From the NCBI RefSeq assembly GCF_018449515.1, contig NZ_JAAVUQ010000025.1:50345-114344 (forward strand): a stretch of 64,000 bases of DNA, written 5' to 3'. Below the pieces are notes generated by a model, which did no database searches, was not told the DNA's origin, and saw nothing but the letters and a program-made list of their open reading frames with translations. Positions 34,951 to 43,185 of this stretch are shown here, piece after piece. Numbering within the stretch: position 1 is the stretch's first letter; each line of letters begins with the position of its first letter. The position numbers and the translations under genes were made by a program. This DNA comes from Caballeronia sp. dw_19 (GTDB lineage Bacteria; Pseudomonadota; Gammaproteobacteria; Burkholderiales; Burkholderiaceae).

Positions 34951-35508
34951 ATGAAAATCGGCTACGCACGTGTATCGACAGAAGAGCAAAACCTTGATCT
35001 CCAAATCTCCGCACTGACCGTCGCGGGATGCGATACGCTCTACGAAGATCACGGCGTCTCCGGGACCACGTTTTCCCGGCCGGGTTTGGACGCGGCATTA
35101 CTGAAGTTGGGAAAGAACGATACCCTCGTGGTCTGGCGTCTCGATCGATTGGGGCGCTCATTGAGCAAGCTGGTCGAATTGATGGAGAGCCTGAACAAGC
35201 GCGAAGTGCACTTTGTTTCGCTGACGGAATCGATCAGCACGACATCTTCGGGTGGGATGTTTATGTTTCACATGATGGCCGCCCTCGCGCAGTTTGAGCG
35301 GTCTCTGATCAGCGAGCGCACCATCGCTGGTATGAAGGCGGCCCGCGATCGAGGACAAAGGATCGGTCGGCAACGCTCGCTGACGCCCCAGCAATGCGAA
35401 GAGGCCGTTCTTCTTTTAACCGATGGCTCAACTGCCGATGTTGCGGCTAAGTTCAACGTCCATCCGCGAACGCTTCAACGCATGCTTCGTAGAGCAATAG
35501 ACTCATGA
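34951..35508 (+). CDS. Serine recombinase, resolvase/invertase family (copy 1)
   Basis: 185 residues from the ATG at 34951. Catalytic serine S9 in IGYARVSTEEQNLDLQ, arginine-rich active-site segment VVWRLDRLGRS, the long E-helix FHMMAALAQFERSLISERT, and a C-terminal helix-turn-helix (DVAAKFNVHPRTLQRML). Complete small resolvase/DNA invertase of Tn3/Hin type, cutting with a 5'-phosphoserine link. It is a close relative of the intact copy at 36404-36967 on the opposite strand and of the damaged one at 35607-36214. Confidence 0.93.
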   Translation: MKIGYARVSTEEQNLDLQISALTVAGCDTLYEDHGVSGTTFSRPGLDAALLKLGKNDTLVVWRLDRLGRSLSKLVELMESLNKREVHFVSLTESISTTSSGGMFMFHMMAALAQFERSLISERTIAGMKAARDRGQRIGRQRSLTPQQCEEAVLLLTDGSTADVAAKFNVHPRTLQRMLRRAIDS

Positions 35509-35606
35509 AGCAAAATCGGGGGGTCCGCCAACCGCCTCGGAGGGTAAAATCCTGGTGTCTTGAACATTCGATGAAGTGCCCATGTCAAAACACACTCGCT
35601 TAATCA

Positions 35607-36214
35607 ATGAAAATTGGGCATGCTCAAGCGTCGCTCGATGACCGGAAGCTCGACTCACAAATATCCGTATTGAGAAACTTCAGATATTATGGTTTCCTCA
35701 CCAATTGCGGCATTGTCGGCAGGGAATTTGTACGTCAAGGTCTCGACGCTGCGCTCGCAGTCCTTTCCAAGGGCGACGCTCTGATGGTTTGCCGACTTGA
35801 CCGTCTGGGATGCTCGTTACCGAGACTCGTCGAACTAGTCAATCAATTGAGGCACAGAGGCATCGGAGTCGCGTCGCTCTCGGAATCGATCGATACATTC
35901 GGTGCACGAAGCGATCTCTTCTTTCGCGTCATGGGCGCACTCGCCCGTGTTGAGCACAACATGATCGGTGAGCGCATCCGGGTCGGCATGCATGCTGCGC
36001 ATGCGCTCGGTCGGCATGTCGGGAGACGGAGATCGCTGAGCGCCGGCAATGCGAGGAAGCGAGGCAGATGCTTGATTCACATCCATTGACAAGAGTCGCA
36101 GAGCGATTCCAAATTCACCATGCACACTCAGGCGGAGCATGCGCACTCAGGCGGAGCATGCGCAGAGGAAACAATAGACCTTCAGGAGCGGTATTTGTTC
36201 GTGACGATGAGTGA
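35607..36214 (+). pseudogene. Serine recombinase (copy 2), mutated and frameshifted
   Basis: The frame from the ATG at 35607 is a diverged resolvase: IGHAQASLDDRKLDSQ in place of IGYARVSTEEQ (active-site Arg7 is Gln, Ser9 retained), CRLDRLGCS, ALARVEHNMIGER and RRRSLS. Near 36045 the frame is lost and ends HIH; in another frame the typical continuation QCEEARQMLDSHPLTRVAE then RFQIHH resumes and runs to a stop at 36214. An exact 19-bp tandem duplication further disrupts the helix-turn-helix end. Together these show a dead gene. Confidence 0.82.
36126..36163. repeat. Tandem duplication, 2 x 19 bp
   Basis: Two exact adjacent copies of ACTCAGGCGGAGCATGCGC (36126-36144 and 36145-36163) in the 3' end of the damaged recombinase gene. 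It looks like a replication-slippage duplication after loss of selection. Confidence 0.85.
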
Positions 36215-36403
36215 AGAATGCGGTCGATGAGCCCAGATTGACAAGAGGTTGCTCCTCCCTTTGCACTTTGGATCCTAAGTTCGAGCCGCCTGCTGCAGCA
36301 TGCCTATCGGTCTTATGGAAAACTCGGCGTCGCTCCGTCAGTAGCTTAGCAGCCATTCCGGTGAACCTGACCATCGTAAATAGCGGGTCATGGTCCCAAA
36401 ATC
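36215..36403. other. Short spacer between convergent recombinase genes
   Basis: 189 bases between the damaged copy 2 and the intact copy 3. A minus-strand frame of 75 codons overlaps it, but it has no recognisable domain. Confidence 0.35.
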
Positions 36404-36967
36404 CTACTGCGGCATTGCGCCCCTGTCGCGCACTCGGCGCAACAGCGTACGCGGATGAATTTGGAACCGCTGTGCAACCAGCGCCGTACTTTGCGATACC
36501 AGGAGTTCAAGTGCCTCGTCGCACTGATCTGGCGTCAACGAACGTCGACGACCAAGCGGTCGGCCACGGGCTCGAGCAGCAGCCATTCCCGCACGCGTCC
36601 TTTCCCCAATTAATGCGCGTTCAAACTGGGCCAGTGCGGCCATGATATGAAAAACCAGCACGCCTCCCGATGAAGTTGTGTTGATGCATTCCGTAAGCGA
36701 TGCAAATTGGATCCCAGCGCTGCCCAACTGGTCAACAAGCTCCACCAGCTTGCGAAGAGACCGCCCTAATCGATCGAGCCGCCAGACAACAAGCGTATCG
36801 CCTTCCCGTAATGTCGCGAGGGCGGAGTCGAGCCCTGGCCGGACAAATTTGGACCCGGAAATTCCATGATCCGAGAATACCTTATCGCATCCTACCCCGT
36901 TCAGTGCCGCAATCTGCAAATCCAAACTCTGGTCTTCCGTTGACACCCGTGCGTATCCAATTTTCAT
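36404..36967 (-). CDS. Serine recombinase, resolvase/invertase family (copy 3)
   Basis: 187 residues. S9 in IGYARVSTEDQSLDLQ, active-site segment VVWRLDRLGRS, E-helix FHIMAALAQFERALIGERT, RRRSLTPDQCDEA and a C-terminal helix-turn-helix (LVAQRFQIHPRTLLRRV). Intact by every conserved residue visible. It is in inverted orientation to copy 1, about 900 bases away, making the pair an inverted gene repeat that could itself recombine. Confidence 0.93.
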   Translation of the reverse strand: MKIGYARVSTEDQSLDLQIAALNGVGCDKVFSDHGISGSKFVRPGLDSALATLREGDTLVVWRLDRLGRSLRKLVELVDQLGSAGIQFASLTECINTTSSGGVLVFHIMAALAQFERALIGERTRAGMAAARARGRPLGRRRSLTPDQCDEALELLVSQSTALVAQRFQIHPRTLLRRVRDRGAMPQ

Positions 36968-37334
36968 TTTTAGTAGATTTTATAAAGTTTCAACTACACT
37001 AAACCGTATGCCTTGAAGCAGACGGACCTTAAGCCTATATCGTTATACAGAAGTGGCCCGGGGTCGCTCCGAAGGGCCTGACTGGATAAGAACGAAGAGA
37101 GGCGCTAGGAGTTGAAAAAATAACGGGCTATTCAAGATTTTCCGCATCTAGCCAGATACTTTTATTATCATTTATTTGATCAGGCAATATTTTGACGAAG
37201 CCACCCCGTGCAGCACCTTTTCAACGAATCAATGCCGTTGTATTTTCCAAGGCATTCGAACGTCTGACAATACGCTTATGACGGCAGCTTATTCGCAACC
37301 AGTGACCGTGCAATATGCAACTCGCTCTGCAATT
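36968..37334. other. AT-rich intergenic stretch
   Basis: 367 bases of markedly lower GC than the surroundings, beginning with the leader of recombinase copy 3 (ATAAAATC and a run of T/A just upstream of its ATG). No gene is supported. Such base composition suits a recombination or insertion site acquired horizontally. Confidence 0.4.
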
Positions 37335-37757
37335 TCAATGAGCGCTCACGATTGACTGGAACTGATCGAACAAGAACATTTCTACCGCGAGCCTCGTGGC
37401 CGCTCGGCGTCTTGGCGTGCGTAAATTTCCTTTGCTTGAGACGACCCCGACTATGCCGTCTGTCAGCTTGTGGTCGATCTGAACGTCGTGCTTTGGAAAG
37501 TTGCGACCTTTCAGTACGACCCATATGGAACCGGCACCCCGCCCTTTCACGGGTCTCATGACAAGATCAGGGTAGTTCGGACGCACGATTTCCCAATAGG
37601 CGTGATGAAACGCGGTATGGGCCGTATGCAGGACGAGTTGATAGCCGCGGCGTGCCTGCTTGATCGCGTGTTCGATTACTTTCAACTGGTTGCGGGTTTT
37701 TCGATGGGGCTGAATTTGTCTGCGAGCGTCGTTGGGACTGGTTGAGACACTTTGCAC
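37335..37757 (-). CDS. Hypothetical protein, possibly truncated or frameshifted
   Basis: 140 residues, function not recognised. The middle of the frame has a protein-like composition: LKVIEHAIKQARRGYQLVLH, then RPNYPDLVMRPVKGRGAGSI and VQIDHKLTDGIVGV. The last 35 residues turn basic and low in hydrophobics, which suggests a frame loss near 37445. It begins 25 bases from the IS5-type transposase remnant. No ribosome site is obvious. May be a fragment of a larger gene broken by the insertion element. Confidence 0.4.
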   Translation of the reverse strand: MQSVSTSPNDARRQIQPHRKTRNQLKVIEHAIKQARRGYQLVLHTAHTAFHHAYWEIVRPNYPDLVMRPVKGRGAGSIWVVLKGRNFPKHDVQIDHKLTDGIVGVVSSKGNLRTPRRRAATRLAVEMFLFDQFQSIVSAH

Positions 37758-37781
37758 GCTCGGATCGATTAAAGTTCAGAT

Positions 37782-38539
37782 TTGCGAACATGGCGGATGA
37801 CTGGAAGTCGATGCAGGCAAGCGATTCCAACGAAATTAAGCCTTGAGCAGTTTGAACAATTTGTCTTGCCGCATCTGAGCCGAGGCAGGCGGGGACCCGC
37901 TCCAACGCTGGCGTTGCACACCCTCTTCAATTACGTCCTGCAGATGCTTTACACCGGCTGCCAGTGGGAAGCACTGGCGATCAAGATGAACGCCCGAGGC
38001 CTCCCCGAGATTCACTACACACTATCTATCCGGCGAAGAAAGGCGGCGACAACCTGGGATACAGCGGACACAAACATCTCAAGGGCAACAAGGTCGTGGC
38101 TTGCTGCGATCGTGACTGCAACATCATCTCGCCATTCATTGCCGCTGCGGGCAACCGCAATGAATCGCCCTTGCTGCGTGATGCGCTGCCCAAACTAAGT
38201 GAGATGGCCCGCGCCATCGGCATGAACCTACGCGGTTCAACGGTGAGCCTGGACGGCGTCTACGACTGCCGGGCCAACCGTCGGGCCATCTTCAACCGGA
38301 ACATGCGTCCCGATATTCCCGAAAATCGGCGGGGCCGTAAAACACCCAAGCGGGGTTGCAAGCGGCACTTCGACGCGGCGATCTTCGAGGAGTGCTTTCG
38401 CACGATCGAGCGCGTGTTCGCCTGGGAGGACAAGTTTCGCCGTCTGCTGCTTCGCTTTGAGCGGATTAGTCAGGTGCACTATGCGTTCAAGGCGCTCGCC
38501 TACACACTAATCAATCTGCGGCACTACTGCCGCAGTTAA
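37782..38539 (+). pseudogene. IS5-family transposase with internal deletion and frameshift
   Basis: Two frames together make an IS5-type transposase. The first gives SLEQFEQFVLPHLSRGRRGP and MLYTGCQWEALAIKMNARGL. The second starts at about 38020 with AKKGGDNLGYSGHKHLKGNK, then SLDGVYDCRANRRAIFNR and ends FERISQVHYAFKALAYTLINLRHYCRS. About 40 residues that normally separate EIHYT from the KKGGDNLGYSGHKHL segment are missing and the frame shifts there, so a catalytic aspartate region is lost. The element cannot encode a working transposase; terminal repeats were not located. Confidence 0.8.
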
Positions 38540-38758
38540 GATCGAGCACCGGACGCTCGTGTTTTCTCGCGGCGCATTGCGCCGTGGTTCCTCTCGTTTG
38601 CAGCATGCCGACGCATTCGCAAAACCACTCATCTCTTCGCGTCTCACGCCTGATCATCGCCATTTATCATGGCTCGCAGGCTCTCACAACCATGCTACGG
38701 CCGATCAGGCTCGAAACCCGCAACCGGTTGGCAGCCTTGTTACCCCCTGCCCGTTCCC

Positions 38759-40453
38759 TCAAAATTCCGCATTAAGATCGACATCCTTGGTCTCGCGCAG
38801 AAAAAACAGCGCGACCACGAATGACCCGATGATCCAGGCCATCGGATACCACAATCCAAAATAGATATTGCCCTTCTGTGCCGACAGCGCAAACGAGAAC
38901 GTGGGTAGAAGTCCGCCAATCCAGCCGCTTGCGAAGTGATACGGAAAAGACATCGATGTATAGCGGATTCGCGTGGGAAACAGTTCCACCAGGGCAGGCG
39001 CGGTCGGCACTAGCGTGAGCGCCATGTAAGCCAGCAAGACCACCAGCAGCATGAACACCATCGGCTTGTTGAACGACGCCGGATCCGCCTTCTGCGGATA
39101 GCGTGCCGCATCGAGCGCGCTCCTGAGCGAGGTGTTGAACGCAACCGCCCTGGCGCCTGCCTGCGCCTTGTCCAGGCCCTTCGCATCGTAAGACTGCACG
39201 CTCGAGCCACCGATATGAATGGCGGTGGTCTCGCCTGTCCCACCCGAACGGATCTCGTAGCTTACGCCCGCCGCCGAGAGCGCCTGCTTGGCGATGTCGC
39301 AGGAACTCGTGAAGTGGCGGGAGCCAACCGGATTGAACATGAACGAACACTCGGCGGGATCCGCGTCGATGACGATCGGTGCGCTCGACTGCGCGCTTGC
39401 AAGCGCCGGGTTCGCGTACTGCGTCATCGCCTTGAAAATCGGGAACAGCGTCACTGCGGTGAGCAGGAAGCCGATCAACAATACCGGCTTGCGCCCGAAC
39501 CGGTCGCAAAGCCATCCGGCCCCGAGAAACATGGGAATGCACGTAAGCGTGGCGAGCGTCACCACGATGTTGGCTTCCTGCGGATCGACCTTCAAGGTCT
39601 GGGTAAGGAAGAAGGTGGGATAGAGCACCGCAGTGTAGTACACACAGGTCATGCCGCCGCAGATGGCGAACAGCGCGACCAGCAGCCGCTTGATGTTGGC
39701 CCATTCGAGAAAGGTTTCACTAAGCGGCGCGCGCGACAGGCGGCTCTCGCTCTTGAGCAGTTCGAATGCAGGCGACTCGTGCATGTTCAGCCGTATCCTC
39801 ACGGAGATCAGCAGCAGCACGATCGAGAAAATGAACGGGATGCGCCAGCCCCAGGCGTCGAAGTGATCTCCCGTCAGCCAGCGCACGAGCAGGATGACCG
39901 CGAAGGACAGCAACAAGCCGACGGTGCCTGTCGACGAGATCCAGGATGTGTTAAGCCCGCGCCGGTTCCTTGGCGAGTGTTCGGCCACGTAGGTCGCGGC
40001 GCCGCCGTATTCTCCGCCGAGCGCCGTTCCCTGCAGCATGCGCAAGGCGATGAGCAGGATCGGTGCGAAGATGCCGATGGAATCGTAGCCGGGCAGGCAG
40101 CCGACGCCTACCGTCGCTACGCCCATGATGATGACGGTGACAAGGAAGGTCTTCTTGCGGCCGATCCTGTCGCCGACGCGGCCGAACACCACCGCACCGA
40201 ACGGCCGCATGATGAAGCCGACGCCAAAGGTCAGCAGCGCGAAAATGAACCCGGTGGTTGGATCCACGCCCGCGAAGAACTTCTTCGCGATCACCGTGGC
40301 AAGTGACCCGTACAGCGTGAAGTCGTACCACTCGAACACCGTGCCGATGGATGCGGCGGCGATCACCCGCATCGTCGATTGCGTGACCGGCACGACACCC
40401 GGCGCGATAGCGGCAGGAGGCGTGTGCGCCGTTTCCGAGCGTGTCGAATTCAT
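38759..40453 (-). CDS. MHS-family MFS transporter with extra loop domain
   Basis: 564 residues, about 100 longer than the typical metabolite:proton symporters. N-terminal FEWYDFTLYGSLA and GRVGDRIGRKKT motifs identify the MHS family (ShiA/ProP/KgtP relatives); AWGWRIPFIFS and DRFGRKPVLLIGF are also conserved. The additional length is a hydrophilic insert at residues about 345-463 between two membrane segments, with two cysteines (C369 and C385). It imports a carboxylate or similar anion through the inner membrane. Operon with the alcohol dehydrogenase gene upstream (44 bases between). Confidence 0.9.
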   Translation of the reverse strand: MNSTRSETAHTPPAAIAPGVVPVTQSTMRVIAAASIGTVFEWYDFTLYGSLATVIAKKFFAGVDPTTGFIFALLTFGVGFIMRPFGAVVFGRVGDRIGRKKTFLVTVIIMGVATVGVGCLPGYDSIGIFAPILLIALRMLQGTALGGEYGGAATYVAEHSPRNRRGLNTSWISSTGTVGLLLSFAVILLVRWLTGDHFDAWGWRIPFIFSIVLLLISVRIRLNMHESPAFELLKSESRLSRAPLSETFLEWANIKRLLVALFAICGGMTCVYYTAVLYPTFFLTQTLKVDPQEANIVVTLATLTCIPMFLGAGWLCDRFGRKPVLLIGFLLTAVTLFPIFKAMTQYANPALASAQSSAPIVIDADPAECSFMFNPVGSRHFTSSCDIAKQALSAAGVSYEIRSGGTGETTAIHIGGSSVQSYDAKGLDKAQAGARAVAFNTSLRSALDAARYPQKADPASFNKPMVFMLLVVLLAYMALTLVPTAPALVELFPTRIRYTSMSFPYHFASGWIGGLLPTFSFALSAQKGNIYFGLWYPMAWIIGSFVVALFFLRETKDVDLNAEF

Positions 40454-40497
40454 TGTTATCTCCGTCTTTTTATGGGTTGAACGCTGGCGGCGGGTGC

Positions 40498-41622
40498 CTA
40501 CATCGTCACGATTTGCCGGATGGCGGTGCCCTGTTGCAACCGGTCCATGCCAAGGTTGATGTCATCGAGCGGCAGCCGATGCGTGACGAGACGATCGATG
40601 GGCAACCGGCCCCGCCGATAAAGTTCGATGTAGCGTGGCAGGTCGCGCACAGGCACGCTGCTGCCCATGTAGCTGCCGCGCACGGTCTTCTCTTCGCCCA
40701 CCAGCGACACGGCAGAAATCGACAACATGGCGTGCGGTGCGGGCAATCCCGCCGTGACCAGTTGGCCGCCGCGTCGCGTGATCTTGTAGCCAAGCTCGAG
40801 CGCGCTCGCGGCGCCCGCCATCTCCAGCACCACATCCACACCGCCGCGGGTGGCGTCGCGGATCGCATCGGCCACGCCCTCCTGCTTCGCGTTGAAGGTG
40901 TCGGTTGCACCGAGCGAGCGGGCTATCTCGAGCTTGCTGTCGTTGGTATCGATGGCGACCACGCGTTCCGCGCCAGCAGCAAGCGCGCCGAGCATGGCGG
41001 CGAGGCCCACGCCGCCCATGCCGATCACCGCCACGCTCGACCCAAGCTGGATACGAGCCGAGTTCACCGCGGCACCCACGCCCGTGAGCACGGCGCAGCC
41101 GAACAGCGCGGCTTCGTCGAGGGCGATGTCGGGCGAGACCTTGACCAGAGAATGGCGCGATACGGTGGCGTATTCCGCGAATCCGGAAATGCCGGAATGG
41201 TGATTGACCGCGGCGCCGCCTAGCGAAAGCCGGCGGCCGCCGCCAAGCAGCGTTCCGGCCGCGCCCGCCGCCGCGCCCGGTTCGCACAATGCCGGCCGGC
41301 CCTCCGCGCAAGGCAGGCAATGGCCGCAACTCGCCACGAACACCGAGACCACGTGATCGCCCTTCGCCAGATCATGCACATGCGGCCCGATTTCCTCGAC
41401 GACGCCCGCGGACTCGTGACCGAGCACCATCGGCAGCGGCCGCGGTCTCAAGCCTTCGATCACGGACAGGTCCGAATGGCAGATACCGGCTGCGGCAATC
41501 CGGACGAGAACCTCGCCCGGGCCGGGAGGGGCGAGTTCGACTTCCTCGATCCGCAGCGGCTTACTGTCGACATAGGGTCCGGGCAGCCCGGATTGTTCGA
41601 GTACCGCAGCGCGAATCTTCAT
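40498..41622 (-). CDS. Zinc-dependent alcohol dehydrogenase, MDR family
   Basis: 374 residues from the ATG at 41622. Catalytic zinc ligands C48 (GICHSD), H69-E70 (GHE) and a later cysteine in LFGCAVLTG; structural zinc cysteines C99, C102, C105 and C113. NAD motif IGMGGVGLAAM. Class-III-like or aryl/benzyl alcohol dehydrogenase type by length and pattern. It oxidises an alcohol to aldehyde with NAD. A candidate GntR operator (41681-41693) lies 59 bases upstream and covers a TACAAT -10-like element. Confidence 0.9.
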   Translation of the reverse strand: MKIRAAVLEQSGLPGPYVDSKPLRIEEVELAPPGPGEVLVRIAAAGICHSDLSVIEGLRPRPLPMVLGHESAGVVEEIGPHVHDLAKGDHVVSVFVASCGHCLPCAEGRPALCEPGAAAGAAGTLLGGGRRLSLGGAAVNHHSGISGFAEYATVSRHSLVKVSPDIALDEAALFGCAVLTGVGAAVNSARIQLGSSVAVIGMGGVGLAAMLGALAAGAERVVAIDTNDSKLEIARSLGATDTFNAKQEGVADAIRDATRGGVDVVLEMAGAASALELGYKITRRGGQLVTAGLPAPHAMLSISAVSLVGEEKTVRGSYMGSSVPVRDLPRYIELYRRGRLPIDRLVTHRLPLDDINLGMDRLQQGTAIRQIVTM

Positions 41623-41680
41623 GTCTCGTTTTACCGTGTCTGTTTGGTGCGTGTTTACCGGATTTTTAATATTCGATATT

Positions 41681-41693
41681 ATTGTAGGACAAT
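41681..41693. promoter_or_regulatory. Candidate GntR-family operator (site 3)
   Basis: The minus strand reads ATTGTCCTACAAT, matching the two palindromes at 44596-44608 and 44623-44635 in 11 of 13 positions. It overlaps TACAAT, the best -10 candidate of the alcohol dehydrogenase/MHS operon. This suggests that the GntR regulator at 44666-45415 represses both neighbouring operons. Confidence 0.6.
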
Positions 41694-41838
41694 CCGACTG
41701 GATGATCATCTAGGTATTTGCACTAGCACAGCACGTGGTCGAGCTGATCCGCGCTGCGTTTCGCCGAGTGTTGCAAGCGATACCAGCGCGGCGCAGCGAC
41801 GAGCCCGTTAGCGGGTGCATGTCTTGTCGCTGCAGGCA

Positions 41839-41878
41839 CAACAAAACACATGCCTTCCTGCACGAGAGGCAGGAAGGC
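41839..41878 (-). terminator. Rho-independent-type terminator after the beta-hydroxyacid dehydrogenase operon
   Basis: Perfect 10-bp inverted repeat GCCTTCCTGC / GCAGGAAGGC (41852-41861 and 41869-41878, 7-base loop), 10 bases past the stop codon. On the minus strand a T-rich tract (TGTGTTTTGTTGT) follows. It insulates this operon from the alcohol dehydrogenase operon further left. Confidence 0.75.
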
Positions 41879-41887
41879 CGATGCGTC

Positions 41888-42799
41888 TCAGCTGGAGCCT
41901 TGTTCGGACAGCGTCAGGCCTGCGATCGTCTCGCTGAACCTTGCCATTTCGGTGTGGTCTCGGCCTTGTCCAAGGTTTTTCGCCGCGCCCGCCCACAACT
42001 CACGGCACAAGGCGGAAAATGGCGCCGCGACGCCTCCGTCATGAGCCACTTCGAGTGCAATGCCAAGATCCTTGGCCATGAGGTCGAGTCCGAAATTGCT
42101 ATTGAACGCGCGGGAGAGCACGAATTGCCGGAATTTCTTCTGTGTGCTGTTGTTCATCCCCGTCGACGCATTCAGGACGTCGACCATCTTTCCCGCGTCC
42201 AACCCGAACTGACTGCCGATGATGAGCGCCTCCACGCCAATCAGAAATCCTCCTGCCGATACGAGGTTGTTCAGCGCTTTCATCGCCTGTCCCGCCCCGA
42301 TGGCACCGACTTCGGTGATGGTCGTTCCCATCGCGCGCAGCAAGGGCATGGCTCGCTGGAGCGCGTCCGCCGATCCGCCGGTCATGATTGCCAGCTCGCC
42401 CGTCTTCGCGCGCGACACACCGCCGGACACCGGCGCATCGATCATCATGATCCCATCGCTTTCCAGACTTGCGGCCAAAGCTTGCGTCATGCTGGGAATG
42501 CCGGATGTCATGTCGATCAGAAGCGCGTGACTCGCCAGCACCGCACGAACCGGCGTCACCACGTCCACCACATGCTTGCTGGTCGGCAGCATGGTGATGA
42601 CGGCATCGGCGGAGTCGGCCGCCTGCTCCAGAGTCTGCGCTGCCTCGCCGCCGACATCGGCGGCAAAGCGGGTCGCGCGCTCGGGCGTGACGTCATACAC
42701 CGAGACGCGAAAGCCCGCGGCAACCAGACGGGCGGCCATCGGCCAGCCCATGTTGCCGATGCCCAGGAAGGCAATCTTCTTAAACGTATCGCTGCTCAT
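41888..42799 (-). CDS. Beta-hydroxyacid dehydrogenase (3-hydroxyisobutyrate dehydrogenase family)
   Basis: 303 residues. NAD motif AFLGIGNMGWPMAARL (residues 10-25), substrate motif DAPVSGGVSRAKTGELAIMTGG, catalytic lysine in GQAMKALNN, C-terminal cofactor segment FGLDLMAKDLGIALE. The family oxidises short beta-hydroxy acids with NAD(P). The start overlaps the stop of the upstream decarboxylase-like gene (TAATG). Substrate probably comes from the compound taken up by the MFS transporter of this operon. Confidence 0.87.
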   Translation of the reverse strand: MSSDTFKKIAFLGIGNMGWPMAARLVAAGFRVSVYDVTPERATRFAADVGGEAAQTLEQAADSADAVITMLPTSKHVVDVVTPVRAVLASHALLIDMTSGIPSMTQALAASLESDGIMMIDAPVSGGVSRAKTGELAIMTGGSADALQRAMPLLRAMGTTITEVGAIGAGQAMKALNNLVSAGGFLIGVEALIIGSQFGLDAGKMVDVLNASTGMNNSTQKKFRQFVLSRAFNSNFGLDLMAKDLGIALEVAHDGGVAAPFSALCRELWAGAAKNLGQGRDHTEMARFSETIAGLTLSEQGSS

Positions 42800-43185
42800 T
42801 ACAACGCTCCTTCCTTGACAAGTACCTCATGTGCCGCCTTGAATGCGCCCAGGCCTGAAGGGATGCCTGCATAGGCGGTAGCGTGCAGCAAGGCCGCCTT
42901 GATCTCTTCGACGCTGACGCCGTTGTTCAACGCGCCTTTCACGTGCAGCTTCAATTCGTCCGTATGGCCCGAGATGGTGAGCATGGCAAGATTCATCAGG
43001 CTGCGGGTCTTGCGGTCGAGCGTGTCGTCGCCCCATGCCCATCCCCAGGCCCAGGCCGTCGTAGCACGCTGAAAGGACATCATGAAGGGGTCGGCTCTTT
43101 GCATCGACGCGTCGACATACTCGGCGCCCAGCACGGCACGGCGAATGGGCATACCTTTATCGAAGAGCGCGCTATCATCGGACAT
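42799..43185 (-). CDS. Carboxymuconolactone decarboxylase (CMD)-family protein
   Basis: 128 residues from the ATG at 43185. Recognisable CMD core: DRKTRSLMNLAMLTISGHTDELKLHVKGAL, then GVSVEEIKAALLHATAYAG and AAHEVL. It has no CxxC pair, so it belongs with the PcaC-like group rather than the AhpD peroxidases. The usual reaction of PcaC is decarboxylation of gamma-carboxymuconolactone, but catabolic operons often carry relatives of unknown reaction. Its start lies within the last 11 bases of the MFS gene, so translation is probably coupled. Confidence 0.85.
   Translation of the reverse strand: MSDDSALFDKGMPIRRAVLGAEYVDASMQRADPFMMSFQRATTAWAWGWAWGDDTLDRKTRSLMNLAMLTISGHTDELKLHVKGALNNGVSVEEIKAALLHATAYAGIPSGLGAFKAAHEVLVKEGAL

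Noticed and set aside
36147..36374. 75-codon minus-strand frame between recombinases
   Set aside because: No recognisable domain, mixed composition and overlap with the end of the damaged recombinase.
41735..42874. 379-codon plus-strand frame
   Set aside because: It is antisense to the beta-hydroxyacid dehydrogenase gene, which has complete cofactor and substrate motifs.
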